A stretch of DNA of 64,000 bases from positions 1,477,501 to 1,541,500 of the forward strand of contig NZ_CALSBP010000002.1 of the NCBI RefSeq assembly GCF_943373825.1. Direction: 5' to 3'. The translations under genes were made by a program, and so were the position numbers. The stretch comes from Aquimarina spinulae. Its GTDB lineage: Bacteria > Bacteroidota > Bacteroidia > Flavobacteriales > Flavobacteriaceae. How positions within the stretch are numbered: the stretch's first letter is position 1; each line of letters begins with the position of its first letter. The notes under the pieces are model-generated. The model was not told where the DNA came from, did not search any database, and saw nothing but the letters and a program-made list of their open reading frames with translations. Shown here in pieces: positions 8,857-17,227 of this stretch.

Positions 8857-10596
8857 TTACTTTTCTTTAACAGAAGAGAATCTATTATCATCGGTAGCCA
8901 AACGTGACTTTTTTACTTCTATTTTACGTAGCATCCAGTCTGGGTAATCAGAAGGATCTTCGGCATCATAAATACGAACATCCTGATTTAGATCCACATC
9001 TGGTTGAATAAGATCATCTTGTCTACATTTAAGAATTAATGCAGCCGTCTGAACTCCAGAATAACTTGCTCCTGCTACTCCATGAGATGCGATACTGGCA
9101 CCACAGAGGTATAAGTTTTCGATCTCACTTTTTGGTTTATACGCCAAAGGACCAATATGGCGTAAACTTTTTTCGGTACCATATACACAACCATTGGTAG
9201 AATTTATATAATACTCATTGGTTATCGGAGTTCCCAATTCTTTTTGCACAATATGATCACTAATCCCGGGAACCACTTTTTCTAAGCTATTCACAAACTT
9301 TTGAGTCAACTTTTCTTTGAATTGCAGATATTCTGGAGAGCGTTCTTTATTCTCATTTTCGAATCGTTTAAAAGCTTCATAATTAATATAGGTAATTACT
9401 TCCATAGTATGATATCGGCCATCAAAACTTATAGGATCTTTAAGCGTTGTACAACTTATAAAAAGACCTGCAAATTCTTCACCTTCTTCGATATCAACTC
9501 TTTGCATTTCTGCAAACTGCTCATCCATATCTGCATTTTTGGGCATCATCCATATATTACCAGAATCTAATCCTGCTTTTCGAAGATCCATATCTACTGT
9601 CAAAAACAGCATTAGGGATGTACACGAATATTTCGTTTTATTAAGTTTCTTTACTAATTTACGGCTTATATTATCCCGACCTACCATATCTAAATAGGTC
9701 TTTCCCGGGTCTGCATTAGAGATCACTCTTTTGGCAAGAATTCGCTCACCGTTTTCGAGTTCAACTCCAATAGCTCGTTTTTTCTTTTCTCCTTCTAATA
9801 AAATACGTTTTACACTTTGCCCGGTACGCACTTCACTACCATGTTTTTTAATAGCATTAGTCATAGCCTTTACTATAGCTCCGCCACCACCCATGGGATA
9901 AAAACCACCGTCAAAATAATGATCCATTACTGCGCAATGTAAAGGAAAACTTGCTTTACCTGGTGGTAATCCATGATCACCATATTGTATATTGAGTATC
10001 GTTTTGAGTAATGGGTTTTTGAGATACCAACCAATCACCCTTTTTAAACTAAATAAAGCATATTTGCCCATGTATTTTGTTCGAAAAGGAATAGTAACAT
10101 GATCCCAAAAGCCTTTTATTTTAGGAATCAATTGTATTTGTCGACTCACTGTACGAACCATAGTGAGGTATTTTCTAATATCCTTCTTTTCTTCTGGAAA
10201 GCGTTGTGATAACGAGTCACATAATGCATCAAAATTAGCAGGGAAATCAAAACGTTCATCACCAATCCAGCAATGTTCGTATGCCTTTGTATTCATTCTA
10301 AAAAAGGCGAGATCATTTGCAATTCCCAGTCCTTCATAAAGTTCGCTTGTCGATTGTCCTTTATCTAACAATCCTACATAATGCACTCCAGGTGTAAAAC
10401 GATATCCATTTAGGTAAAAACTATGGCACCATCCCCCAGGCACATCATGTTGTTCGAGAACTAATACCCGTTGACCACTGCGAGCCAAACAAATTGCAGA
10501 AGCTAACCCCCCTACTCCAGAACCAACAATGATTGTATCAATTTCATTTTCAACTTGTAATTTTAGATCTGTTGTTTCCTGAGGGTTGTCTTGCAT
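8857..10596 (-). CDS. phytoene desaturase / retinol 13,14-reductase-like oxidoreductase
   Basis: A 579-residue flavoprotein. The N-terminus has IIVGSGVGGLASA and VLEQHDVPGGW (FAD fold); the C-terminus has LYLCGASIASHGVAG, the closing FAD contact. It belongs to the same superfamily as the gene at 2222 but is longer, with an extra C-terminal tail of about 50 charged residues. The closest known family is all-trans-retinol 13,14-reductase / CrtNO-type enzymes, acting on polyene or carotenoid-like chains. It stands alone on the minus strand, convergent with the HTH fusion gene. The sequence before its start contains a TAATCTTTT stretch that could serve as a -7 region. Substrate not determinable from sequence. 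Confidence 0.8.
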   Translation of the reverse strand: MQDNPQETTDLKLQVENEIDTIIVGSGVGGLASAICLARSGQRVLVLEQHDVPGGWCHSFYLNGYRFTPGVHYVGLLDKGQSTSELYEGLGIANDLAFFRMNTKAYEHCWIGDERFDFPANFDALCDSLSQRFPEEKKDIRKYLTMVRTVSRQIQLIPKIKGFWDHVTIPFRTKYMGKYALFSLKRVIGWYLKNPLLKTILNIQYGDHGLPPGKASFPLHCAVMDHYFDGGFYPMGGGGAIVKAMTNAIKKHGSEVRTGQSVKRILLEGEKKKRAIGVELENGERILAKRVISNADPGKTYLDMVGRDNISRKLVKKLNKTKYSCTSLMLFLTVDMDLRKAGLDSGNIWMMPKNADMDEQFAEMQRVDIEEGEEFAGLFISCTTLKDPISFDGRYHTMEVITYINYEAFKRFENENKERSPEYLQFKEKLTQKFVNSLEKVVPGISDHIVQKELGTPITNEYYINSTNGCVYGTEKSLRHIGPLAYKPKSEIENLYLCGASIASHGVAGASYSGVQTAALILKCRQDDLIQPDVDLNQDVRIYDAEDPSDYPDWMLRKIEVKKSRLATDDNRFSSVKEK

Positions 10597-10745
10597 TATT
10601 TATAATAAATAAAAGATTAACTTTTTAATTGTTTTGTAATGATACAACTATATTTTCAGAAGTGACGAATGAACTTATCCAGAGTATTACTTTTATCTGT
10701 AAAATACACACTTCACCCTTCAATTTTGTTATGTTTTTCAATTCC

Positions 10746-10777
10746 CCATTTATCTATAAAAAATTACCATTCGTCTA
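10746..10777 (+). promoter_or_regulatory. putative LytTR operator 1 (21-bp direct repeat pair)
   Basis: CCATTTATCTA (10746-10756) and CCATTCGTCTA (10767-10777) are direct repeats exactly 21 bp apart with a TAAAAAATTA linker. The same arrangement occurs at 17129 and 58572. The site lies about 100 bp upstream of the CheY-like gene that opens the signalling locus. Confidence 0.55.
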
Positions 10778-10880
10778 CACTAAAAATACATTTCAACGAA
10801 AGTAATAATGAAATTATCCCTAAAAAGGAGACCTTTAGTGTTGTTAAAGAACATTTTTTAACCTAACTTAAAACACTGAA

Positions 10881-11291
10881 ATGATGAGTTTGACTTTTTT
10901 ATTAATAGATGATGACGAAATAGAACGGCTAAAATTTGCCAGAGTTTTGGATAAAAATGACTATCCTCACAAAATTATAGAGGCCAAAAATGGTGAAGAA
11001 GCTTTAGATGTTTTAGCAAAAAAGGATCAACAACCCGATATTATTTTCCTTGATCTAAACATGCCTAAAATGAATGGTTTAGAATTTTTAAAAGAACTAA
11101 AATCAGATACATCATTACAATACATACCGGTGATCATTTTAAGTACATCTAATAATCATCAAGATCTTAAAGAAGCGTATGAAATTGGAGCTGCTGGTTA
11201 TATTGTAAAACCACTAAAATATGAAGAATACACGCATAAAATAAAATGTTTAATTGAATACTGGAGTGTTAATGAACTTTTAAAAGCATAA
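10881..11291 (+). CDS. CheY-like single-domain response regulator
   Basis: A 136-residue receiver domain with no output domain. The acidic pocket is IDDDE near the N-terminus, the phospho-acceptor is Asp58 (IIFLDLNMPKMNG), and the conserved Lys is in IVKPLKYEEY. The ATG at 10884 may be the true start since the track begins with two Met codons. It most resembles the Rcp1-type receivers that pair with phytochrome-like or soluble kinases. It precedes the H-NOX gene by 262 bp and has its own putative operator upstream. It could be a phosphate sink or the chemotaxis-like branch of the kinases encoded at 12092 and 14822. Confidence 0.85.
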   Translation: MMSLTFLLIDDDEIERLKFARVLDKNDYPHKIIEAKNGEEALDVLAKKDQQPDIIFLDLNMPKMNGLEFLKELKSDTSLQYIPVIILSTSNNHQDLKEAYEIGAAGYIVKPLKYEEYTHKIKCLIEYWSVNELLKA

Positions 11292-11408
11292 CAGTTATCT
11301 TTATAAACTTCAAAAAATAATATGGATATGAAATAAATACATTTTTAATGTAAATATATTGTCACTATAGGAGTTCTTATCCGTTTTTATACCCCATAAA
11401 GAAAACAT

Positions 11409-11443
11409 CAGTTTGAGTTAAGATAATTACAACTCAAAAACTG
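11409..11443 (+). other. hairpin between receiver and H-NOX genes
   Basis: Arms 11409-11419 and 11431-11443 pair with a two-base bulge. The rest of the 262-bp gap (11292-11553) is AT-rich and holds only this hairpin and the -7 box at 11509. Confidence 0.3.
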
Positions 11444-11508
11444 AGAGCTACCCCTATATCGTTTTCTTTTAAGATCATACACAATCATTCAAAACTACAA
11501 CACAATAG

Positions 11509-11516
11509 TATTTTTG
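11509..11516 (+). promoter_or_regulatory. TAnnTTTG -7 element before H-NOX
   Basis: TATTTTTG matches the Bacteroidota -7 consensus fully and would give a leader of about 30 nt before the ATG at 11554. No clear -33 TTG partner is visible. Confidence 0.45.
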
Positions 11517-11553
11517 AGGTATAAAAACATCTAACCAAAAAGTTTTTAAAAGA

Positions 11554-12099
11554 ATGAAAGGAATAGTATTTACAGAATTTTTAGAATTAGTCGAAGATAA
11601 ATTCGGATTAGAAGTAGTTGATAAAATTATTCAACAATCTAATCTACCCTCGCAAGGAGCATATACTGCCATAGGTACCTATGATTTTTCTGAAATGTTG
11701 GGATTGTTAAAGCATCTTAGTGAGCATACAAAACTAAGTATCGACGATCTTCTTCTTACCTATGCCGAACATTTTTTTTCTGTTTTAGCCAGTAGCTACC
11801 CCGATTTAATTAACAAGTACAATGATCCAATAGAAATGCTATCTTCTATCGAAAATCATATTCATGTCGAAGTTCGAAAAATATATCCTGATGCAGAACT
11901 TCCCACTTTTGAAATACAAGAAAAAACAGCCTCTAAACTGGTTATGATTTATAAATCCAGTAGAGCCATGTATAGTTTTGGGCTTGGGCTAATGCGTAAA
12001 ACTTTTGAGCATTTTGATGCTACCGCCACAATCACTCTAGAAAAACTCACATCAGATGGAACGGAAGTAAAATTTAGTATCGTGAAAACAAATGAGTAG
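11554..12099 (+). CDS. H-NOX haem nitric-oxide-binding sensor protein
   Basis: A 181-residue stand-alone H-NOX (HNOB) domain, the usual length. The proximal haem ligand is His104 in NHIHVEVRKIYP, and the haem-propionate-binding YxSxR motif is present as Tyr133-x-Ser135-x-Arg137 (YKSSR). In the family these bind ferrous haem and sense NO (facultative organisms) and inhibit a partner kinase or cyclase when NO-bound. The stop overlaps the start of the downstream PAS histidine kinase by 8 bp, the standard H-NOX/kinase pairing. No distal-pocket Tyr typical of oxygen-binding H-NOX was identified by eye, but this needs an alignment. Confidence 0.9.
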   Translation: MKGIVFTEFLELVEDKFGLEVVDKIIQQSNLPSQGAYTAIGTYDFSEMLGLLKHLSEHTKLSIDDLLLTYAEHFFSVLASSYPDLINKYNDPIEMLSSIENHIHVEVRKIYPDAELPTFEIQEKTASKLVMIYKSSRAMYSFGLGLMRKTFEHFDATATITLEKLTSDGTEVKFSIVKTNE

Positions 12100-13687
12100 T
12101 GATGATATAGAAATACTAAAAAGAGCCATACAAAGAGAAAAATTAGCTCGAAAACAAGCAGAAAAAATTCTTGAGGATAAATCCCGAGAACTTTATCTGA
12201 TCACTCAAGAATTAAAGGAAACTAATGAAAAACTAGAAGATCAGGTAGGTACAAAGGAATCTGAGCTGCAAGGTGTATTCGATAATTTATTAGATGCATA
12301 TGTACGAATGGATATTTTTGGTAATGTCCTGGAGATGAACTATGCAGCTAGAAATTTATTTGGATATGATATTACCGAAGAGAAACTAAATGTTATAAAA
12401 CTTATTTATAAAGACGATTATAAATACGCTATGGCTTCTTTTCAGGAATTGGTTACCAAAGGTTCTTTTTCTGATTACCAGGCCCGGGTATATACCAAAA
12501 ATAATGGAGTACGCACCGTTCATATTAATGCCAGTCTTATTTTTGACAAAAACAAAACTCCTATAGGCGCACAGGGTATAGTAACAGATATTACCGAAAA
12601 GCTTAAACAAAAACAAATATTCGAAGAACAGAAAAAACAACTATCTGTTATTGTCGAAAACTCGTCTTTGGGAATTGCGCTTTCTCAATTTGGAAAAATA
12701 CTTCAGACCAATAAAGCTTTCCAGGATTTATTAGGATATACACAAGAAGAACTACTACAAATGGAGATCAAAGATATTTCTCTAAAAGATGAATACGAAG
12801 CCTCGGCCAGCAATATGGAAAAAATGAATAATGGTGAGATTGACAATTTTTCTATAAATAGAAGATATGTAAAACGAAATAAATCCACATTCTGGGCAAA
12901 GACCAACGTAGCCGCGGTACGTGATCCAGATAGAAATATTAAATACATGGTTGCCTTAGTAGAAGATATTACAGAACAATTAGAGGTAGAAAAACAAAGA
13001 GATCAACTGGTAAAAAACCTGGAGAAAACAAATCAGGAACTTAAGGATTATGCACATATCGTTTCTCATGATCTAAAATCGCCATTAAGAAGTATTAATG
13101 CTCTTGTAAACTGGATTAAAGAAGATCATATTGATACACTTGATACATCTGGTGTAAAACATTTTACCATGATCGAAAATACACTAGAAAAAATGGAAAC
13201 CCTCATCAATAATATCCTTAGTTATTCTAGTGTAAGTAACAAAGAAAACCTGCAAACCAAAGAAATAGATCTTAATATACTTATAGATGATATAAAAAAT
13301 ATTATTCTGATTCCTGATCATATAGAAGTTTCTATTAAAAATAAACTTCCTGTAATCGATGGTGATATCACCAGAATTCAACAGCTTTTTCAGAATCTAA
13401 TTGGTAATGCCGTAATTTATACTGATAAAGAAATCGGAACAATAGAAATTGATCACGAAGACAAAAAGACCTATCACCTCTTTAAAATTAAGGATAATGG
13501 GATAGGGATAAAAAAAGAGCATCACAAGAAGATTTTTAGGATGTTTCAATCTGTAGGAGACAATGAAAATTCTTCTGGAATCGGACTCGCAATTGTAAAA
13601 AAAATAATAGATCTATATGAAGGTGATATATGGTTAGAAAGTGAATTAGGTAAGGGCACAACATTTTACTTCACATTAAAAAAATAG
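12092..13687 (+). CDS. PAS-PAS sensor histidine kinase (H-NOX partner)
   Basis: A 531-residue soluble kinase without membrane segments. Residues ~5-60 are a charged coiled coil; two PAS folds follow (~60-175 with VFDNLLDAYVRMD, and ~180-300 with TNKAFQDLLGYT). The HisKA H-box is SHDLKSPLRS with His326. The ATPase domain (~415-531) shows the N-box (QNLIGNAV), DNGIGI, SGIGLAIVKK and GKGTTFYF. The start codon lies within the end of the H-NOX gene (8-bp overlap), so the two are translationally coupled and probably form a sensor-kinase pair. It closely resembles the kinase at 14822 in the catalytic half, which suggests duplication. Confidence 0.9.
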   Translation: MSSDDIEILKRAIQREKLARKQAEKILEDKSRELYLITQELKETNEKLEDQVGTKESELQGVFDNLLDAYVRMDIFGNVLEMNYAARNLFGYDITEEKLNVIKLIYKDDYKYAMASFQELVTKGSFSDYQARVYTKNNGVRTVHINASLIFDKNKTPIGAQGIVTDITEKLKQKQIFEEQKKQLSVIVENSSLGIALSQFGKILQTNKAFQDLLGYTQEELLQMEIKDISLKDEYEASASNMEKMNNGEIDNFSINRRYVKRNKSTFWAKTNVAAVRDPDRNIKYMVALVEDITEQLEVEKQRDQLVKNLEKTNQELKDYAHIVSHDLKSPLRSINALVNWIKEDHIDTLDTSGVKHFTMIENTLEKMETLINNILSYSSVSNKENLQTKEIDLNILIDDIKNIILIPDHIEVSIKNKLPVIDGDITRIQQLFQNLIGNAVIYTDKEIGTIEIDHEDKKTYHLFKIKDNGIGIKKEHHKKIFRMFQSVGDNENSSGIGLAIVKKIIDLYEGDIWLESELGKGTTFYFTLKK

Positions 13688-13692
13688 GAGCT

Positions 13693-14829
13693 ATGAGATT
13701 TCAACAATTTGAAAAGAAAAAAAATCAAGATTGGACTGCTGTTGTAACAACAGAAAAAAAGCTACACAATCCTTTAGTGCTGGTTTTCGGAAATCGATAT
13801 GAATTAGAGAACCCCGAAGTTTATAACGATGTAAAAAAACTATTCCCAGATGGAGAAATTGTTATCGGTTCTACTGCCGGTGAAATTATTGGGAGTAAAG
13901 TTCTTGATGATTCGATAGCGCTAACCGCCATAGAATTTGAAAAAAGTACCTATGCCATATTTCGAGAAAATAGTATCGACAATAATAAAGATGCAATACG
14001 ACTAGGAAACAAACTAATTCAAAAAGTACCAAAAGAGGGCTTAAAACATATTTTTATTATTTCTGAGGGTAGTTTTGTAAACGGTTCGGCATTAATCGAA
14101 GGTCTCGAAACAAAGATAGACGATATTGCCATTACGGGTGGACTCTGTGGGGATGATTCGAGATTTGAAAAAACAATATCGGGGTATAATGAGAATCCTA
14201 AAGAAGGAGAAGTTATATTAATCGCCTTTTATGGTGAATCTCTAGAGATTAGTTATGCCCAGTATGGGGGGTGGACTCCCTTTGGGCCAGAGCGAATTAT
14301 TACAAAATCTGATCAGAATGTACTGTACGAATTAGATCATCAACCTGCTCTGGATTTATATAAAAAATATCTAGGGGATAAAGCCGCAGAACTCCCTCAA
14401 TCTGCATTATTATACCCACTTAGTGTTAAATCTAAAGATAAAGAAGAGCCTATTGTAAGAACAATTCTATCTATCGATGAAAAAACCAATACAATGATAC
14501 TGGCAGGAGATGTCCCAGAGGGAGCTGTCGTTCAATTAATGATGGGACATATTGATAATATTGTAGATGGAGCCCTGCAAGCAGCAGAAATAGGAATGAA
14601 AAACAGAAAACACAAACCCGAATTAGCTTTATTAGTAAGCTGTATTGGTAGAAAATTGGTTATGGATCAACGTGTTGAAGAAGAAGTAGAAGAAGTTATA
14701 GAATCTATTGGCACTCAAGCTACTGTAGCTGGGTTTTATTCATATGGTGAACTCTCTCCTTTTGAAGGAAAAAACTCAAACTGCGAACTACACAATCAAA
14801 CAATGACCTTAACTTTATTTAGTGAATAA
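13693..14829 (+). CDS. FIST domain sensory protein (NosP-like)
   Basis: A 378-residue protein composed of FIST_N (about residues 25-215; GSTAGEII block) and FIST_C (about 220-365). FIST proteins are small-ligand sensors; a subset named NosP has been shown in several proteobacteria to bind haem and nitric oxide and to control a co-encoded histidine kinase. Here the gene starts 5 bp after one kinase and overlaps or abuts the next (14822), an operon arrangement typical of NosP with its kinase. Whether this copy binds haem cannot be decided from sequence. The co-occurrence with H-NOX in one operon suggests two gas-sensing inputs. Confidence 0.85.
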   Translation: MRFQQFEKKKNQDWTAVVTTEKKLHNPLVLVFGNRYELENPEVYNDVKKLFPDGEIVIGSTAGEIIGSKVLDDSIALTAIEFEKSTYAIFRENSIDNNKDAIRLGNKLIQKVPKEGLKHIFIISEGSFVNGSALIEGLETKIDDIAITGGLCGDDSRFEKTISGYNENPKEGEVILIAFYGESLEISYAQYGGWTPFGPERIITKSDQNVLYELDHQPALDLYKKYLGDKAAELPQSALLYPLSVKSKDKEEPIVRTILSIDEKTNTMILAGDVPEGAVVQLMMGHIDNIVDGALQAAEIGMKNRKHKPELALLVSCIGRKLVMDQRVEEEVEEVIESIGTQATVAGFYSYGELSPFEGKNSNCELHNQTMTLTLFSE

Positions 14830-15886
14830 TATGCACTCATTATTGACCAGACAAATCAAAAAACATTTGAATACCGAGCGTAAAGAATCTCAGTATTCAG
14901 AAAAATTTTTAAATGCTATTGATAGATCCTATCACAATTTTGAAGATCAACTAGGCATGTTACAAAGGGCAATGTCTATAAGTTCTAAAGAATTATTTGA
15001 TGCCAATCAAAAGCTCCAGCAGGAAGCAGAACAGCAAAAAAAGGTGATTGCCAGTTTAACCGATGCTACCAGGATTCTACAATCCATAACTTTCAAAAAC
15101 ATGAAAGAAGGAAAAAATGGAGACGAACTCTCGGGAATCGAACTTGCGGTAATGATCGAGGAGCAAGCTGTTCAAATTTCTGAAATAGAGAAACAAAGAG
15201 AATTGCTACTCAAAGATTTAGAAAAAAGTAATAAAGAGCTTAACGATTATGCGCATGTAGTATCTCACGATTTAAAATCTCCATTACGAAGTATCAATAC
15301 GCTTATTAACTGGATAAAAGAAGATGCTAATGGGGAACTTAAAGCGCCAATACTAAAGAACCTGGATTTGATAGATCAAAATATTGAAAAAATGGATAAC
15401 CTAATCAGTGGGATTTTAGAGTATTCTATAATTAGTGATAAATCGAGGAATTTAAAATCTGATATCGATTTAAATACCTTAATCGAAGATATTACACATC
15501 TCATACATCCTCCTGATCATATCACAATTAGTACACACGATAAGCTTCCTGTTATATATGCAGATGTATCACGAGTTAAGCAAATATTTCAGAATTTAAT
15601 TAATAATGCAATACAAGCAATAGATAAGGATAAAGGAGAGGTTATCATAATGTATGAAGAAATCCCTAATTTCTGGAAATTCGGTATTAAAGACAATGGA
15701 AGAGGGATTTCTAAAAAATATCACAACAAGATATTTCAGATATTTCAAACGCTCGATGATCAAAAAAAATCAACAGGTATTGGATTATCGATCGTAAAAA
15801 AAATAGTAGAATTTTATAATGGTAAGATCTGGATCGAATCTGAAGAAGCCCAAGGAACTACTTTTTATTTTACATTAAAAAAATAA
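14822..15886 (+). CDS. soluble histidine kinase (FIST partner)
   Basis: A kinase of 354 residues from the GTG at 14822 (8-bp overlap with FIST), or 351 from the ATG at 14831, which lies 1 bp after the FIST stop. Either fits. It has no PAS or membrane segment: residues ~1-140 are helical and coiled-coil, a likely docking surface for the FIST protein. HisKA has SHDLKSPLRS (His149 from the GTG start); the ATPase domain has QNLINNAI, DNGRGI, STGIGLSIVKK and GTTFYF. The catalytic half is strongly similar to that of the kinase at 12092. Confidence 0.88.
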   Translation: MNNMHSLLTRQIKKHLNTERKESQYSEKFLNAIDRSYHNFEDQLGMLQRAMSISSKELFDANQKLQQEAEQQKKVIASLTDATRILQSITFKNMKEGKNGDELSGIELAVMIEEQAVQISEIEKQRELLLKDLEKSNKELNDYAHVVSHDLKSPLRSINTLINWIKEDANGELKAPILKNLDLIDQNIEKMDNLISGILEYSIISDKSRNLKSDIDLNTLIEDITHLIHPPDHITISTHDKLPVIYADVSRVKQIFQNLINNAIQAIDKDKGEVIIMYEEIPNFWKFGIKDNGRGISKKYHNKIFQIFQTLDDQKKSTGIGLSIVKKIVEFYNGKIWIESEEAQGTTFYFTLKK

Positions 15887-15889
15887 GGT

Positions 15890-16210
15890 ATGAACGAAAC
15901 TCCAAATCTCATATATATAAAAGAACTGGCTGCAGGTTCTGAGGCTTTTGAACAAAAATTAATTGGTATTGTAAAGCGAGAATTTCCTGATGAAAAAGAT
16001 GAATTTCTTAAAAATTATACCTCAAAAGCATATACTAAAGCAGCAGAAAATGTTCATAAACTAAAACATAAAATCGGAATGTTTGGTTTTGAAGAAGGGT
16101 ATCAAACCGCAATAGACTTTGAAGAAGAGCTAAAAAGCGGTAGCACTTCGTTATATTCAAAATTTATATTAATTTTAGAATCCATAGAGCATTTTCTAAA
16201 AACGCTTTAA
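15890..16210 (+). CDS. Hpt phosphotransfer protein
   Basis: A 106-residue all-helical protein with the Hpt motif VHKLKHKIGMFG; His56 is the probable phospho-acceptor (HxLK). It starts 3 bp after the stop of the second kinase. A free Hpt protein between kinases and regulators implies a four-step phosphorelay, or convergence of both kinases on one phosphotransfer protein that passes phosphate to the CheY-like and/or LytTR receivers encoded nearby. Neither kinase carries its own receiver domain, so the direct kinase-to-Hpt step would run in reverse or through the CheY-like protein. Confidence 0.82.
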   Translation: MNETPNLIYIKELAAGSEAFEQKLIGIVKREFPDEKDEFLKNYTSKAYTKAAENVHKLKHKIGMFGFEEGYQTAIDFEEELKSGSTSLYSKFILILESIEHFLKTL

Positions 16211-16233
16211 AAATCCTTAAAAACCAACTTACT

Positions 16234-16965
16234 ATGAATTGCATAATTATAGATGATGAAGAAACCGCAAGAATGATTATTCAACAACTTTGTTCGCAGG
16301 TTGATGAACTCAATGTGATTAAGGATTTCCCTAATGCAATTCAGGCTATTAAATTCTTAAATAAAGAAGAAGTAGATCTCATATTTCTGGATATTCATAT
16401 GCCCGATTTTACAGGTTTTGATTTTATCGATACCCTAAAAAATCCCCCAAAGATTATTTTAACAACTTCTGACAAGAATTTTGCTTTAGAAGCTTTTGAG
16501 TATGAGTGTATTGTAGATTACCTGGTAAAACCAATAACCTTACCCAGGTTTCTTAAAGCCATACAAAAGGCAGAAAGTGCTACTACAGTTGCTACAACAG
16601 AAGCCTCTGTAGAGACTTCTACAGAACTGCCATCGAACACTCCTTCTTCTGAAGAAAATGAGCTTTATATTAATATCGACAGAAGATTAATCAAAATTAA
16701 TCTCCCAACTATTAATTTGATAGAAGCCAAAGGAGATTATGTACTGATAAAAACCGAAAAGCAAAATTATACAGTGCATTCTACCTTAAAAAAAGTTGAA
16801 GAAAAACTACCAACCGATCTTTTCTTAAAAGTACATCGATCTTATATCATTAACATCAAAAAAATCATTGATATAGAAGACAACAGTGTGCTTATTGCAA
16901 AAGATGTTATCCCTGTAAGTCGTTCTAACCGTCCAGAGTTAATGAAACGTCTTAATATGCTTTAA
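16234..16965 (+). CDS. LytTR-family response regulator
   Basis: A 243-residue regulator. The receiver domain (residues 1-120) has acidic pair DDEE, phospho-acceptor Asp53 (LIFLDIHMPDFTG) and VKPI. A Thr/Ser-rich linker (~125-145) leads to a LytTR DNA-binding domain (~150-243; IEAKGDYVLI, LKVHRSYIIN, IPVSRS). LytTR proteins bind paired direct repeats spaced two helical turns apart. Such pairs with 21-bp period are present in this window at 10746, 17129 and 58572. It is the last gene of the H-NOX/FIST operon and therefore the likely transcriptional output. Confidence 0.92.
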   Translation: MNCIIIDDEETARMIIQQLCSQVDELNVIKDFPNAIQAIKFLNKEEVDLIFLDIHMPDFTGFDFIDTLKNPPKIILTTSDKNFALEAFEYECIVDYLVKPITLPRFLKAIQKAESATTVATTEASVETSTELPSNTPSSEENELYINIDRRLIKINLPTINLIEAKGDYVLIKTEKQNYTVHSTLKKVEEKLPTDLFLKVHRSYIINIKKIIDIEDNSVLIAKDVIPVSRSNRPELMKRLNML

Positions 16966-16991
16966 ACTAAATTAGTAATATCTCATTGATT

Positions 16992-17062
16992 TGTCACACT
17001 GAGCCTGTCGAAGTGCTTTCAAATTTGTATTTTCAAATGTCTTCGACAGGCTCAGACTGACA
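16992..17062. repeat. TGAGCCTGTCGAAG palindromic repeat
   Basis: Perfect 14-bp inverted repeat, arms 17000-17013 and 17041-17054, with partly matching outer TGTCA/TGACA ends. This sequence family is common between genes in Flavobacteriia. It may act as terminator for the LytTR operon. Confidence 0.6.
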
Positions 17063-17128
17063 AGAAGTTTTAAATCCTATTCCTCAGACATTGATTATCC
17101 GGTTTAAAAACTCATCTCTTCGTAAAAC

Positions 17129-17160
17129 CCATTCATCTACAGCAAATTACCACTGATCGA
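17129..17160 (+). promoter_or_regulatory. putative LytTR operator 2 (21-bp direct repeat pair)
   Basis: CCATTCATCTA (17129-17139) and CCACTGATCGA (17150-17160), 21 bp apart, with linker CAGCAAATTA. Exactly 30 bp separate it from the -7-like TAATTTTA at 17191. Confidence 0.6.
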
Positions 17161-17190
17161 ATAACACCAATACAAGGAGTTGATATAGAT

Positions 17191-17198
17191 TAATTTTA
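17191..17198 (+). promoter_or_regulatory. -7-like element for DUF4114 gene 1
   Basis: TAATTTTA matches TAnnTTTG at all fixed positions but the last, and holds the same distance from the repeat pair (30 bp) as the perfect box at 58634. Confidence 0.4.
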
Positions 17199-17227
17199 GT
17201 CATCTGAAAACCTATATCTATATCAAC

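Noticed and set aside
10669..10866. Possible 65-codon gene upstream of the CheY-like gene
   Set aside because: It covers the putative LytTR operator, has no recognisable domain, and its composition is that of AT-rich noncoding DNA.
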